Positions 14,341-22,972 of a stretch of DNA of 45,748 nt are shown in pieces. This stretch comes from JAWKHR01 sp041394725 (lineage in GTDB: Bacteria; Acidobacteriota; Vicinamibacteria; Vicinamibacterales; SCN-69-37). The DNA lies in NCBI GenBank assembly GCA_041394725.1, contig JAWKHR010000048.1, positions 1 to 45,748 on the forward strand, read 5' to 3'. Each line of letters starts with the position of its first letter. Within the stretch, counting starts at the first letter, position 1. Position numbers and translations under genes: made by a program. The notes beneath the pieces are model-generated. The model saw only the letters and a list, made by a program, of their open reading frames with translations, was not told the DNA's origin and did no database searches.

Positions 14341-16995
14341 TCAATCCTCGCGCAGCAGCTCCGCCGGATCGATCGCGACCGCCCGTCGTGCGGGCAGCGC
14401 GGCGCCGGCGAGGGCGGCGGCCGTCACCGCGGCCACCGCCGTGGCGAGCGTGACCGGATCGGCCGGCGTCACGCCGAAGAGCAGGCCTCGCAGCACGTGT
14501 CCGAACTGCCACGCGCCCGCCAGGCCGATCGCGCCGCCGGCGCCGGCGACGACGAACGCGTCGGTGAGCGCCAGCCGCGCGACGCCCGCGCGGCCGGCGC
14601 CGAGCGCGTGGCGGATGCCGAACTCCCGCCAGCGGCGCCGCACGCTGCTGTGCGACAGGCCCCAGACGCCGATCGCGATCATCACGAGCGCGCCGGCGCC
14701 GAGCGCCGTCGTCAGCAGGCGGGCGATCCGGCGCTGCGCGATCGTCGCCATCACCAGGTCTGCCAGTGCGCCCGAGCGCGTGACGACGAGGCGCGCGTCC
14801 AGGCCGGAGACGGCGACGGCGAGTGCCTGGGCCGGCGGCGGCATCCCCGCGGCCGGCGCCCGCGCCAGCACCGCCACGGACTCGGCCGTCGGATCGATCG
14901 GCAGGTACAGGCGCGGAACGGGCCGGGCGGTGAGGCCGAGATCGCGGAGTCCGGGCACGACGCCGACGATCTCGTACCGATCGCCGTCCGGCCCCCCGAT
15001 TCGCAGGACCCGCCCGAGCGCCGGCTGGCCCGGCCAGTAGGCCTCGACGAGCGGCTCGCTCACGATGACCACGCGGCGGTTCGCGTCGGCCGGCGTGAAC
15101 GCGCGGCCCGCCACGATGGGCAGGCCGAGCACGTCGAAGTAGGGGCCGCCGATGCGGGTCACCCACATCGGGAAGGGGCGCGTCTCCGGCGAGTCCTCGC
15201 CCGCGACGAAGAGCGTGTCACTGCCCGAGAGCGGGAGCTGCGTCGCCACCGCGACCTCGACGCCGGCGCCGGCGCGGACGCCGAGCGCGCGATCGATCAC
15301 GCCGGCGACCTCGCCGGCCGCGAGGCCGGCTCCCGTGGGATCGATCTCCGCGAACGCCACGCGATCCCGTTCGTAGCCCGGTGGCTGGTCGAGGATCGCG
15401 GTGAGCGTGCGCGTCAGGAGCAGCGCGCCCGCCAGCAGCACGCAGCCCGCGCCGACCTGCGCGGCCATCAGCGCGCGCCGGAACCCGACGCCGCCGCGCG
15501 CGACCCGGTTCGAGCCCGCGGAGGTGACGTGCGCGACGCGACGCAGCCAGACGAGCGGCGCGACCAGCGCGGCGGCGGTCACCGCGACCGTGAACCCGAG
15601 CAGGATGCCGAGCGCGCGGGCATCGACGGTGGCGCCGGCTCCGGCGACGGTGACGTCGGACGCGAGACGCAGGTCTCCGGCGAACGCGATCAGCAGGCTG
15701 GCGACGGGCGCCGCCACGATCGCACCGGCCGTCGTCACCAGCACCACCTCCGCCGCGGCGGCGCGCACGAGCCGCGCCCGTTCCGCGCCGAGCGCCAGGC
15801 GGACGCCGAGCTCGTGCCGCCGGCCGGAGAGCCGTCCCGCGAACAGGCTGCCGAGGCAGGCCGCCGTCAGCACGAGTGACAGCGCCATCGCCCAGCCGAG
15901 CGCGCGGAAGGGGGCGACGAGCTGATCGCGGTCGCCTGACCACGGCGAAATCCACGGATCCCGCGTCACCAGCGCGCGGCGGTCGTCCGTCGCGCCGTGG
16001 GCGCCCAGCGGCCGCATGACCGTCGTCAGCTCGTCGGCCACCGCGGTGTCGGTCGCGCCCGGAGGCAGGCGGAAGCCGCCGCGCAGCCAGCCGATGCCCG
16101 GTGTGTGGAGGAACCCGCGCACGACGGTGCCATCGGGGAAGGTGCTGGGTTTCGAGATGTCCGGCTCGATCCCGAGGGGCAGCCACACGTCCACGGGATG
16201 TCCCGCCTCGATGCCGCGGAAGCCCCGCTCGGCGACGCCGACGACGACGAACGCGCGTCCGTTGATCATGAGATCCCGGCCGACGGCGGCGCCCGGGGAT
16301 GCCGCGAGCGTTCCGGCCAGGTGCCGGCTCACCACCGCCACCGCCACGGCGCCCCCGTCGTCGGCCGGCGTGAGCAGGCGGCCGGCGGAGGCGCGCGTGC
16401 CGAGCGTGCCGAAGTAGCCGCCGGTCACGAGCGAGGCGACGGCCGTGGTCCGGCCGCCGGCATGGATGACCTGCACGTCGCGGTGACTCCACGCGAAGAC
16501 GCCGAGGCGTGGGAGGGCGGATTCGAGGCCGCGCACGACGGCGGCCTGCATCATCACGGGGTGGGCGCCGTCGGGGCTGTCGAGCACCGACCGGAGCGCC
16601 GCGGGATCGCGGAGGCCGGCGGGCGCGCGCACGAGCAGGGCGTCGCCGACACGCGCGACCGCGAACGCGGCCGACAGGCCGACGGTGGCGACCGCGATGC
16701 CGGCGGCCAGCACGGCCGGTGCGCGGCGGAGGCTGGTCCAGGCCTGGCGGAGGTCGATGCCCCAGGTGCGCCGGCGCGATCGTGCCCGGCGCCGGATGCG
16801 GGCCGAGGCGTCGCGGACGCGGTCCTGGTCGCCGAACCGCCCGAGCGCCTCGCGGCGGGCGTCGTCGGGCGCCAGGCCGCGGCGCACGTTGTCGCCGGTC
16901 CTGAGCGCGACGTGCGCGTCGATCTCGGCGCGGATCTCGGCGTCGAGTTCGGGATCGGCGGGACGGCGACGACCGGGGTGGGAGCGCCAGCGCAT
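14341..16995 (-). CDS. ADOP-family ABC-type permease with helical N-terminal prefix
   Basis: 884 aa. Residues about 1-80 form the charged helical prefix common in padR-linked ADOPs (ELDAEIRAEIDAHVALRTGDNVRRGL, then ARREALGRFGD). Two MacB/FtsX units follow. The first FtsX core contains RRHELGVRLALGAERARLVRAA and the second RRWREFGIRHALGAGRAGVARLAL, ending AIDPAELLRED. The gene starts 3 nt after the stop of the PadR gene, so the two are an operon and expression is presumably set by that regulator. The periplasmic domain is less conserved than in the neighbouring copies. Substrate is unknown. Confidence 0.9.
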   Translation of the reverse strand: MRWRSHPGRRRPADPELDAEIRAEIDAHVALRTGDNVRRGLAPDDARREALGRFGDQDRVRDASARIRRRARSRRRTWGIDLRQAWTSLRRAPAVLAAGIAVATVGLSAAFAVARVGDALLVRAPAGLRDPAALRSVLDSPDGAHPVMMQAAVVRGLESALPRLGVFAWSHRDVQVIHAGGRTTAVASLVTGGYFGTLGTRASAGRLLTPADDGGAVAVAVVSRHLAGTLAASPGAAVGRDLMINGRAFVVVGVAERGFRGIEAGHPVDVWLPLGIEPDISKPSTFPDGTVVRGFLHTPGIGWLRGGFRLPPGATDTAVADELTTVMRPLGAHGATDDRRALVTRDPWISPWSGDRDQLVAPFRALGWAMALSLVLTAACLGSLFAGRLSGRRHELGVRLALGAERARLVRAAAAEVVLVTTAGAIVAAPVASLLIAFAGDLRLASDVTVAGAGATVDARALGILLGFTVAVTAAALVAPLVWLRRVAHVTSAGSNRVARGGVGFRRALMAAQVGAGCVLLAGALLLTRTLTAILDQPPGYERDRVAFAEIDPTGAGLAAGEVAGVIDRALGVRAGAGVEVAVATQLPLSGSDTLFVAGEDSPETRPFPMWVTRIGGPYFDVLGLPIVAGRAFTPADANRRVVIVSEPLVEAYWPGQPALGRVLRIGGPDGDRYEIVGVVPGLRDLGLTARPVPRLYLPIDPTAESVAVLARAPAAGMPPPAQALAVAVSGLDARLVVTRSGALADLVMATIAQRRIARLLTTALGAGALVMIAIGVWGLSHSSVRRRWREFGIRHALGAGRAGVARLALTDAFVVAGAGGAIGLAGAWQFGHVLRGLLFGVTPADPVTLATAVAAVTAAALAGAALPARRAVAIDPAELLRED

Positions 16996-16998
16996 GGT

Positions 16999-17340
16999 TC
17001 AGTCCGCCTTCACCATGCGGTCCACGGCGCGGGCGAAGGCGGTCCAGCCGCGCTTCTGATCCGCGAGGCGGGCGCGGCCGGCCTTCGTCAGGCTGTAGAC
17101 CCGGACGCGACGGCCGCCGTCGGTCGTGGACCACCGCGCGCCGACGAGGCCGCGATCCTCGAGGCGGTGGAGCGCGGGGTAGAGGGAACCTTCCTCGACG
17201 CGCAGGGCGTCGCCCGTCGCCTGCTCGATGTGCCGCGCGATCGCGTAGCCGTGGCGGGGCTCCGCGTTCAGGGCCTGGAGCAGCAGCAGCTCGAGCGTGC
17301 CCCGGAGCAGCGGATCGGGCGTGCCTCGTGTCATAGGCAT
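16999..17340 (-). CDS. PadR-family transcriptional repressor
   Basis: 113 aa. A winged helix typical of PadR: LLRGTLELLLLQALNAEPRHGYAIARHIEQAT, then LRVEEGSLYPALHRLEDRGLV and the wing with SLTKAGRARL, followed by a short C-terminal dimerisation helix (the short PadR class). Such regulators usually repress themselves and an adjacent transporter until a ligand or stress releases them. It is followed after 3 nt by the ADOP at 14341-16995. The first ATG (17338-17340) lies inside a 16-nt inverted repeat; a second in-frame ATG lies at 17332-17334. Confidence 0.93.
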   Translation of the reverse strand: MPMTRGTPDPLLRGTLELLLLQALNAEPRHGYAIARHIEQATGDALRVEEGSLYPALHRLEDRGLVGARWSTTDGGRRVRVYSLTKAGRARLADQKRGWTAFARAVDRMVKAD

Positions 17341-17352
17341 AGAGATCTATGC
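17337..17352 (-). promoter_or_regulatory. Candidate PadR operator overlapping the padR start codon
   Basis: GCATAGAGATCTATGC consists of two perfect inverted 7-nt arms (GCATAGA and TCTATGC) around a GA spacer. It covers the first ATG of the PadR gene. AT-rich ATGT/ATAG-type dyads near the start are typical PadR sites, and self-repression is the usual arrangement. Binding here is inferred. Confidence 0.6.
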
Positions 17353-17380
17353 ATTACGGGGCAGGGCTGTCAAGGGCGAC

Positions 17381-17450
17381 GCGCCACGTCTGGCGCGTGC
17401 CGATTGCGAGCCGCGACTGACGCGTGCCGCGGGCGTGCCACGTCTGGCGC
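17381..17450. repeat. Direct repeat of GCCACGTCTGGCGC in the spacer
   Basis: GCCACGTCTGGCGC occurs at 17383-17396 and again at 17437-17450. Each copy is itself a small dyad (GCGCCA or GTGCCA, CGTC, TGGCGC). The two lie between the PadR gene and inverted-repeat element C. No gene is seen in this part of the spacer. Confidence 0.55.
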
Positions 17451-17460
17451 CTGTCCTTTC

Positions 17461-17727
17461 GACATGAAGGACGGCTGAAGCCACTGAAGGCCGTGAAGGT
17501 ACCGGTGCGGCGCGCGCAGTCCCGACCGTGGTGTGCCCGGGACGACAGGCCGGCGCGGATCGAAGCCAGCCGCGGGCGAACGAACGGCTGGTTTCGATCC
17601 GCACCGGCCTGCCGTCCCGGGCCCGACCGCCCTTCGGGCGGTCAGGCGGGCTTCGCCCGCCGCACGCCAGGGTCGGAAGACCGCGCGCCCTTCATGGTCT
17701 TCAATGGCTTCAGCCGTCCTTCATGTC
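17461..17727. repeat. Long inverted-repeat element C with nested stem and twin hairpins
   Basis: The outer arms 17461-17499 and 17689-17727 match at 36 of 39 inverted positions and share TGAAGG words with element A. An inner stem pairs 17541-17572 with 17585-17616 (29 of 32). After it come two adjacent GC hairpins with TTC loops: GACCGCCC/GGGCGGTC (17625-17643) and GGCGGGC/GCCCGCC (17645-17661). The twin-hairpin module recurs in element D. It lies downstream of the spermidine-synthase-like gene and upstream of the padR operon, both on the minus strand. Confidence 0.9.
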
Positions 17728-17792
17728 AATGCAGACACGAGCGCGGATCGAAGGACGTGGCCCGCGCCCTTGGCAGGCCGGCCGGCCGCGCG

Positions 17793-20015
17793 TCACCGTT
17801 CCAGGTCCTCGTCCCCGGACCAGCGGACCAGGCTCAGCAGGCTGCTGAAGTCGTCGGTCCAGACGATCCGCCGGGTGGTCGGCGGACCGATCGGGGGGCG
17901 CGGCGTCGTGGCGGCGATGAACGTGTGGTTGGCGGTGAGGAGCAGCCAGGTGCTGCCCGGCACGCGGGCCGCGGGGACCGGGGCGAGCGCGATCGGGATC
18001 ACCGTCAGGCCCGTTTCCTCGGCGAGGCCGTAGACGACGGGCCGCAGGTCGAGGTAGCGGTTGGAGACGTGCACGGCCAGGATGCCGCCCGGGGCGAGTG
18101 CCTCGCGGTAGAGCGCGAACGCCTCGCGCGTCATCAGGTGCACCGGGATGGCGTCGCCGGAGAAGGCGTCGAGGACGAACACGTCGTACCGGTGCCGGGC
18201 GGAGGGGTCGCGCAGCTCGCGTTCGAGCGCCAGGCGGCCGTCGCCCGGCACGACGTCGATCGTCGCGGGTGACTCGCTCAGGAACGTGAACAGCGTCCGC
18301 GCGACCTGGATGACGTCGGGGTCGATCTCGTAGAACCGGAAGGTGTCGCCCGCGCGGGCCCAGGCGGCGAGTGCGCCGGTGCCGAGGCCGATCGATCCGA
18401 CCGTGAGCGGTTCGCCCGCGCGCCGCTTCGGATGGCCCGCGAGGGCCTCGCCGGCGCCGGTCGGCCGCACGTAGTACGTGGTCGGCTCGAGGTGCTTCTC
18501 CGGCGCCAGGTACTGGCCGCCGTGCAGGACGCGGCCGTGGTACAGCAGGCGCATCGGCATCGGCACGCCGAGCGGTTCCTGCCGCACGCGCAGCACGCCG
18601 TAGAAGTTCCGGTGCCGCGCGATCTCGTTCGACCACCCATCGTCGTTCGCGACCAGGACCGTGCCGGCGAGGATGGGCGTGCCGAGCGCCGCCACGGCGG
18701 CCCAGCGGCGCCAGTACGGCGCGCCCGTCACGCGGTGGCGCGCGGAGATCGCGCCGAGCACGCCGATCGCCGTGCAGAAGAGCAGCGGCAGCTCGATGTG
18801 CCGGGTGAAGAGCAACGGGGCGCCGATGGCGCCGAAGCTGCCGCCGACGGCGCCGCCGGCGCTGAGGCTCAGGTAGAAGGCCGTGAGGTGCCGCGCGCGC
18901 GGTCGCAGCCGGGCCAGCTCGCCGTGGCACAGGAAGCAGGCCGCGGCCATCGCCGCCAGCAGCCACGTGACCTGCACCCGCAGGCTCCAGCCGGTCTGCG
19001 TCCGGATCGCGTAGAGCGCCATCGCGATCGCGACGATCATGACCAGGCCGGTGACGTGCCGGCTGTACCAGCCGCCGAACGCCGCGATGTAGGTCAGCAG
19101 GTACAGCGCGAGCGGCGCGATCCAGATGAGCGGCAGCGCCGCCACGTCCTGGCTCAGCTGGTTCGTCGTCGCGACCAGGACCGCGGTGCCGATGGCCGGC
19201 AGCAGCAGCCACAGCGCGCGATCCGCCGCGCGCACGCCGGTACCGTCGAGCTCGAGACCGACTGCCCCCGTTCCGGCCCCGGCGCCGCGGTCGCCAGCGC
19301 CCGGGGCACCGTCGGCCGCACGCGCCGCGCCGGCGCTCCCGGCCGCGAGGCGCGACGTCGCGCGGGCCGTCGCCCAGCCGCACCAGGCGGCGAGGCCGCC
19401 GAACAGCACGAAGCCCGCCGACCACCAGAGCGCCTGCCGGTCCAGCGTCATCGTCGGCTCGACGATCGACGGGTAGCACAGCAGCGCGGCCAGCGCACCG
19501 ACGTTCGACACCACGTAGAGGGGGTACGGCGACCGGCCGGGCAGGGCCTGGCTGAACCAGTCCTGCAGGAGCGGCGCCGTCGCCGCGAGCAGCACGAACG
19601 GCGGGCCGACGGTCACGCACAGCACGACGAGCAGGCGGCCGACCGGATCGCTGCCGTCGATCGGCTTGAACGCCTCGGACGGCACGATGGGCAGGGCCGC
19701 GACCGCGGCGGCGAGCAGCGCGACGTGCAGCCACGCCTGCCGGCGCACGCCGAGCCGGCGCGCCACGTGCGCGTAGGCGTAGCCGGCGACGAGCGCGACC
19801 TGGAAGAACATCAGACACGTGCTCCAGACGGCCGGGCCGCCGCCGAACCACGGCAGCAGGCGGCGGGCGATCATCGGCTGGACGAAGAAGAGCAGGAACG
19901 CGCCGAGGAGCACCGCCGCGTGGAACACCACGGGCCTCACCGCGCCGGAGGTGCCGGGAGCAGCGCCCGTGTCGATCGTGTCGTGGGTGGAGTCGTCAAC
20001 GTGGCTGGTGGACAT
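17793..20015 (-). CDS. Membrane-fused spermidine-synthase-like protein
   Basis: 740 aa. The N-terminal 480 or so residues hold about a dozen membrane helices, starting AVLLGAFLLFFVQPMIARRLLPWFGG, which is typical of the fused MFS-like/spermidine synthase family. The cytosolic C-terminal domain is a Rossmann methyltransferase-like fold with IGLGTGALAAWARAG, the acidic loop FYEIDPDVIQVAR, DGRLALERE and VLDAFSGDAIPVHLMTREAF. The fold matches polyamine aminopropyltransferases, but the natural reaction of the membrane-fused group is not known, and no decarboxylase gene is adjacent. A Gly/Ala-rich low-complexity segment lies near residues 223-250. Confidence 0.85.
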   Translation of the reverse strand: MSTSHVDDSTHDTIDTGAAPGTSGAVRPVVFHAAVLLGAFLLFFVQPMIARRLLPWFGGGPAVWSTCLMFFQVALVAGYAYAHVARRLGVRRQAWLHVALLAAAVAALPIVPSEAFKPIDGSDPVGRLLVVLCVTVGPPFVLLAATAPLLQDWFSQALPGRSPYPLYVVSNVGALAALLCYPSIVEPTMTLDRQALWWSAGFVLFGGLAAWCGWATARATSRLAAGSAGAARAADGAPGAGDRGAGAGTGAVGLELDGTGVRAADRALWLLLPAIGTAVLVATTNQLSQDVAALPLIWIAPLALYLLTYIAAFGGWYSRHVTGLVMIVAIAMALYAIRTQTGWSLRVQVTWLLAAMAAACFLCHGELARLRPRARHLTAFYLSLSAGGAVGGSFGAIGAPLLFTRHIELPLLFCTAIGVLGAISARHRVTGAPYWRRWAAVAALGTPILAGTVLVANDDGWSNEIARHRNFYGVLRVRQEPLGVPMPMRLLYHGRVLHGGQYLAPEKHLEPTTYYVRPTGAGEALAGHPKRRAGEPLTVGSIGLGTGALAAWARAGDTFRFYEIDPDVIQVARTLFTFLSESPATIDVVPGDGRLALERELRDPSARHRYDVFVLDAFSGDAIPVHLMTREAFALYREALAPGGILAVHVSNRYLDLRPVVYGLAEETGLTVIPIALAPVPAARVPGSTWLLLTANHTFIAATTPRPPIGPPTTRRIVWTDDFSSLLSLVRWSGDEDLER

Positions 20016-20080
20016 GCGCGGCCGTCGCCACGTATATCGACCTCCGGATCACGCCGAAACAGCCACGGAATCTGTAATCG

Positions 20081-21250
20081 CTACCAGGTCCTTCCGCGCG
20101 CGGCGACCGGCAGTCGTGCAGCAATCTCGCGGCCATCGGCCACGATCAACTCGTCGGTCAGGTTCACCACCACGCAGGCGTGATTCGGGATGATGCGGAC
20201 CCGGTCGCCGGGTCGCAGCGTGCGATCCGGAGGGAGTCGGGCGACGCCGTGCTCCTCGGACAGGCGCTCGATCACGATTTCGTCATCCGGCCGCGTCATG
20301 TCGAGACCGGGGAAGACCAGGCCGTGGCCGACGGGACGATCGAAGCCGCGCACGCCGTCGCTCGTCAGCGCCTTGCTGCCGGCGTCGAAGACGACCCGAT
20401 CCGGCGCGGGCCGGCTGACCACGGTGCTGAGGATGGTGAGGGCGCAGCCGTCGAGCGGCGTGGACCCGAGTCCGACCTGCGTGCGGTCGAAGAAAACGTA
20501 GTTGCCCGGCCGCATCTCGGTGACGCCCGGCTGGTCGCCGATGCAGCGCGCGGAGGGCGTCGAGCCGACGCTGATCTCGTCGACCGCGACGCCACGTGCC
20601 GCCAGCGTGTCGCGCAAGGTCCGGTGGATGCGGATCTCGGCCTCCGCGACGTCGCCGATCTCGGCCTCGGACGCCGCGCCGTACGCGTGGCCGGCGTGGC
20701 TGAGCAGGCCCCGGAAGCGGAGGCCGGGGAGCGCGGCGATGGTCGCGATCGCGTCGAGGGTGCCCGGCGACGCCGGATCCACGCCGCAGCGGTGCGTGCC
20801 GACGTCCACCTTCACGAGCACGTCGAGCACGCGTCCCGCCGCGGTCATCGCGGTGGACCACCCGCGCGCCACCGCCAGGTCGTCGACGATGATCGACACG
20901 CGCGTCCCGGCGTCGAGCAGCGCGATCACGCGCCCGGCGTTCGAGGGCTGGACGGGGTAGGGCAGTCGGATGTCGCGGATGCCGGCGGCGGCCATCACCT
21001 CCGCCTCGCCCAGCTTCGCGCAGCAGATCCCGACGGCGCCCGCGTCGAGCTGCTGGCGGGCGATCGCGGGGCTCTTGTGCGTCTTCGTGTGCGGGCGCAG
21101 CCGCACGCCCGCGGCGTTCGCGCGCGCCTGCATCGCGGCGATGTTGGCGTCGAGCCGCGTGCGCTCGACGACGACGCGCGGCGTCGGGATCGTGGCGAGA
21201 TCGGCGGCCAGGGTGATGTGCGGCTGGACCGTGGACATGGCGGCGATCAT
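20081..21250 (-). CDS. PLP-dependent D-threonine aldolase / D-serine dehydratase-like (DSD1) enzyme
   Basis: About 389 aa, alanine-racemase fold type III. The N-terminal TIPTPRVVVERTRLDANIA segment and the PLP-binding Lys in RPHTKTHKSP match the DSD1 group. The C-terminal PNHACVVVNL carries the His-x-Cys pair that binds zinc in eukaryotic D-serine dehydratase. It should act on D-threonine or D-serine in the cytosol; the two activities cannot be told apart from sequence alone. The ATG at 21250 has a GGGGA nearby; ATG 21238 is an alternative. Upstream on the same strand lies inverted-repeat element D. Confidence 0.87.
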   Translation of the reverse strand: MIAAMSTVQPHITLAADLATIPTPRVVVERTRLDANIAAMQARANAAGVRLRPHTKTHKSPAIARQQLDAGAVGICCAKLGEAEVMAAAGIRDIRLPYPVQPSNAGRVIALLDAGTRVSIIVDDLAVARGWSTAMTAAGRVLDVLVKVDVGTHRCGVDPASPGTLDAIATIAALPGLRFRGLLSHAGHAYGAASEAEIGDVAEAEIRIHRTLRDTLAARGVAVDEISVGSTPSARCIGDQPGVTEMRPGNYVFFDRTQVGLGSTPLDGCALTILSTVVSRPAPDRVVFDAGSKALTSDGVRGFDRPVGHGLVFPGLDMTRPDDEIVIERLSEEHGVARLPPDRTLRPGDRVRIIPNHACVVVNLTDELIVADGREIAARLPVAARGRTW

Positions 21251-21324
21251 GCGATCCCCGCGCGCGAAAAGCCAGCGCCGGCGGCTGACGCCGCGGCCGA
21301 ACGGCGCCGGGTAGGTCCGGGATG

Positions 21325-21578
21325 CACCATGCAGTTCATGCAGGACATGCAGTCCGCACGTCGTTTGCGAGGGTCGGCCAGGCGAGGGAAGAGACCCCAC
21401 CGCGCAAACGAGAGTCCCGGGCCCCTTCGCCTGGGGACTCTCGTTTCCGCGCTGCGGTCTCTTCCCTCGACCGGCCCTCCGGGCCGGTCGGCGGGCCTTC
21501 CGCCCGCCGCCGGGCCGACCCGAGTCCGTGACTGCGGATCAGCGTGCGTCCTGCATGTCCTGCATGCCCTGCATGGTG
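21325..21578. repeat. Long inverted-repeat element D (ATGCAG nonamers, nested stem, twin hairpins)
   Basis: The outer arms 21325-21360 and 21543-21578 match at 32 of 36 inverted positions. They consist of 9-nt units ATGCAGTTC, ATGCAGGAC and ATGCAGTCC. The inner stem pairs 21383-21418 with 21434-21469 (33 of 36). Two hairpins follow: GACCGGCCC/GGGCCGGTC (21469-21489) and GGCGGGC/GCCCGCC (21490-21508). The second has the same arms as in element C, although the outer words differ completely. It lies between the DUF1501 gene's 3' end and the start of the DSD1-like gene. Confidence 0.9.
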
Positions 21579-21593
21579 AAACCCTGGCGTCCG

Positions 21594-22829
21594 TCAGCTC
21601 CTGATGAACCCAAGCTGAGGCCGGAAGTTGTAGCCCGGGAAGATCTGCGACACGTCGCGGGCGCCGAGGTGGCCCGTGACGCATTCGGCGAAGACGTCCC
21701 GGAAGTCCGTCGTGATCGCCAGGTCGCGGCCCTGCCAGAGCTGTTCGCGCTCGAGGCCCGGCCACCGGCCGTAGACCTTGCCGCCCTTGATCCCGCCGCC
21801 GAGCAGCAGCATCGCGTTGCCGTGGCCGTGGTCGGTGCCGCGGTTGCCGTTCTCCTTCACCGTCCGCCCGAACTCCGACATCGTCACCAGCACGACGTCG
21901 GCCATGCGGTCGCCCAGGTCCTGCGCGAAGGCCGCGAGGCCGCGCGAGAAGTCGTTCAGGCGGTTGGCGATCTGTCCGGTCGCCGCGCCCTCGTTCGCGT
22001 GGTGGTCCCACTGGCCGAGTTCCGCGAACGCGACCTCGAGGCCGAGGTCGGCCTTCACGAGCTGCGCGATCTGCTTCATCGCCTCGCCGAAGCCCGAGCC
22101 GGGATACTCGGCGCCGTTGGCCGGGGCGTAGCGGCCGGGGTCGGCGTCGTGGAGCATCTTCACCGCGTCGAACGCCTCGCGGCCGGTGGATCCGAGGAGG
22201 GAGTCGGCGGCCTGCGCGTACTGGGACTCGAAGCCCGACGCCATCATGTCGGTCTGCCGTCCGGCCTGGATGCCGAACTGGCCCAGCTGGCCGATGGCGA
22301 GCGCGGGCGCGGAGCCCTGCAGGCTGCGCGGCAGGGCCTTGGCCAGCGCGACCGCGCGGAACGGACTCGCGTTCTCGTGTTCCTTCGCGTGCAGGTAGCG
22401 GTTGAGCCAGCCGTCACGGGTGCTCTTCACGCCCGGGGTGCCGCTCTCCATGTAGTCCTGCGCGTCGAAGTGCGACCGGGTCTCGTCGTTCGATCCGGAC
22501 GCGTGCACCACCGCCAGCTCGCCGCGGCGGAAGAGCGGCTCGAGCGGGGCCATGCGCGGGTGGAGGCCGAAGAAGCCGTCGAGGTCGATCGCGCCGTCGG
22601 GCTCGTTCGGCGGCCGGATCGCGATCGACGGCCGCGCGGCGTAGTAGGCCTTCTCGCCGAACGGCACGACCATGTTCAGGCCGTCCACCGCACCGCGCTG
22701 GAACACGGCGATGAGGATCTTCTGCCGGGCCTGCGCCGCCTGCGCCGTCCGCGCGATGAACGCCGGCGTGAAGCCGAGGCTCACGAGGGCCAGCGAGCCG
22801 TTCTTGAGGAAGATGCGTCGCGTCATCAT
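21594..22829 (-). CDS. DUF1501 family protein, Tat-exported
   Basis: 411 aa. The N terminus has a twin-arginine signal (TRRIFLKNG, then a moderately hydrophobic stretch). The body has DUF1501 landmarks: FQRGAVDGLNMVVPFGE, LHPRMAPLEPLF, HASGSNDETRSHFDAQDYME, VTMSEFGRTVKENGNRGTDHGHGNAMLLLGGGI and IFPGYNF. The family belongs to the alkaline-phosphatase/sulfatase superfamily; its reaction is unknown. It is usually encoded with a DUF1800 protein, as here, where the DUF1800 gene lies upstream on the same strand. ATG 22829 or 22826 is the start, with a GGGAG ribosome-binding site. Confidence 0.92.
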   Translation of the reverse strand: MMTRRIFLKNGSLALVSLGFTPAFIARTAQAAQARQKILIAVFQRGAVDGLNMVVPFGEKAYYAARPSIAIRPPNEPDGAIDLDGFFGLHPRMAPLEPLFRRGELAVVHASGSNDETRSHFDAQDYMESGTPGVKSTRDGWLNRYLHAKEHENASPFRAVALAKALPRSLQGSAPALAIGQLGQFGIQAGRQTDMMASGFESQYAQAADSLLGSTGREAFDAVKMLHDADPGRYAPANGAEYPGSGFGEAMKQIAQLVKADLGLEVAFAELGQWDHHANEGAATGQIANRLNDFSRGLAAFAQDLGDRMADVVLVTMSEFGRTVKENGNRGTDHGHGNAMLLLGGGIKGGKVYGRWPGLEREQLWQGRDLAITTDFRDVFAECVTGHLGARDVSQIFPGYNFRPQLGFIRS

Positions 22830-22875
22830 GGTTCGGGCTCCCAATCGAGCGTCAAACGAATGCCATCGTCGGAAT

Positions 22876-22964
22876 GGGCACTGGGCATCGGGCACTGGGC
22901 ACTGGGGGACGCCTCCTGAGCCGCCGGTTCGACCCAAGTGCCCGGTGCCCAGTGCCCGATGCCT
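22876..22964. repeat. Inverted heptamer array E (GGGCACT/AGTGCCC)
   Basis: The left half is GGGCACT, GGGCATC, GGGCACT, GGGCACT (22876-22903) and the right half AGTGCCC, GGTGCCC, AGTGCCC, GATGCCT (22937-22964). GGCATCGGGCACTGGGCAC at 22884-22902 pairs perfectly with 22945-22963. The hairpin lies inside the DUF1800-DUF1501 gene pair, in the 143-nt spacer, so it could attenuate or process the shared transcript. Confidence 0.9.
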
Positions 22965-22972
22965 GGACTTCC

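Noticed and set aside
17461..21578. Insertion sequences as explanation for the long inverted repeats
   Set aside because: No transposase gene lies between the arms and the interior is itself paired; target duplications were not evident by eye.
22920..22940. GGTTCGACCC resembling a tRNA T-arm
   Set aside because: It is the loop of inverted array E; no acceptor, anticodon or D arm can be placed around it.
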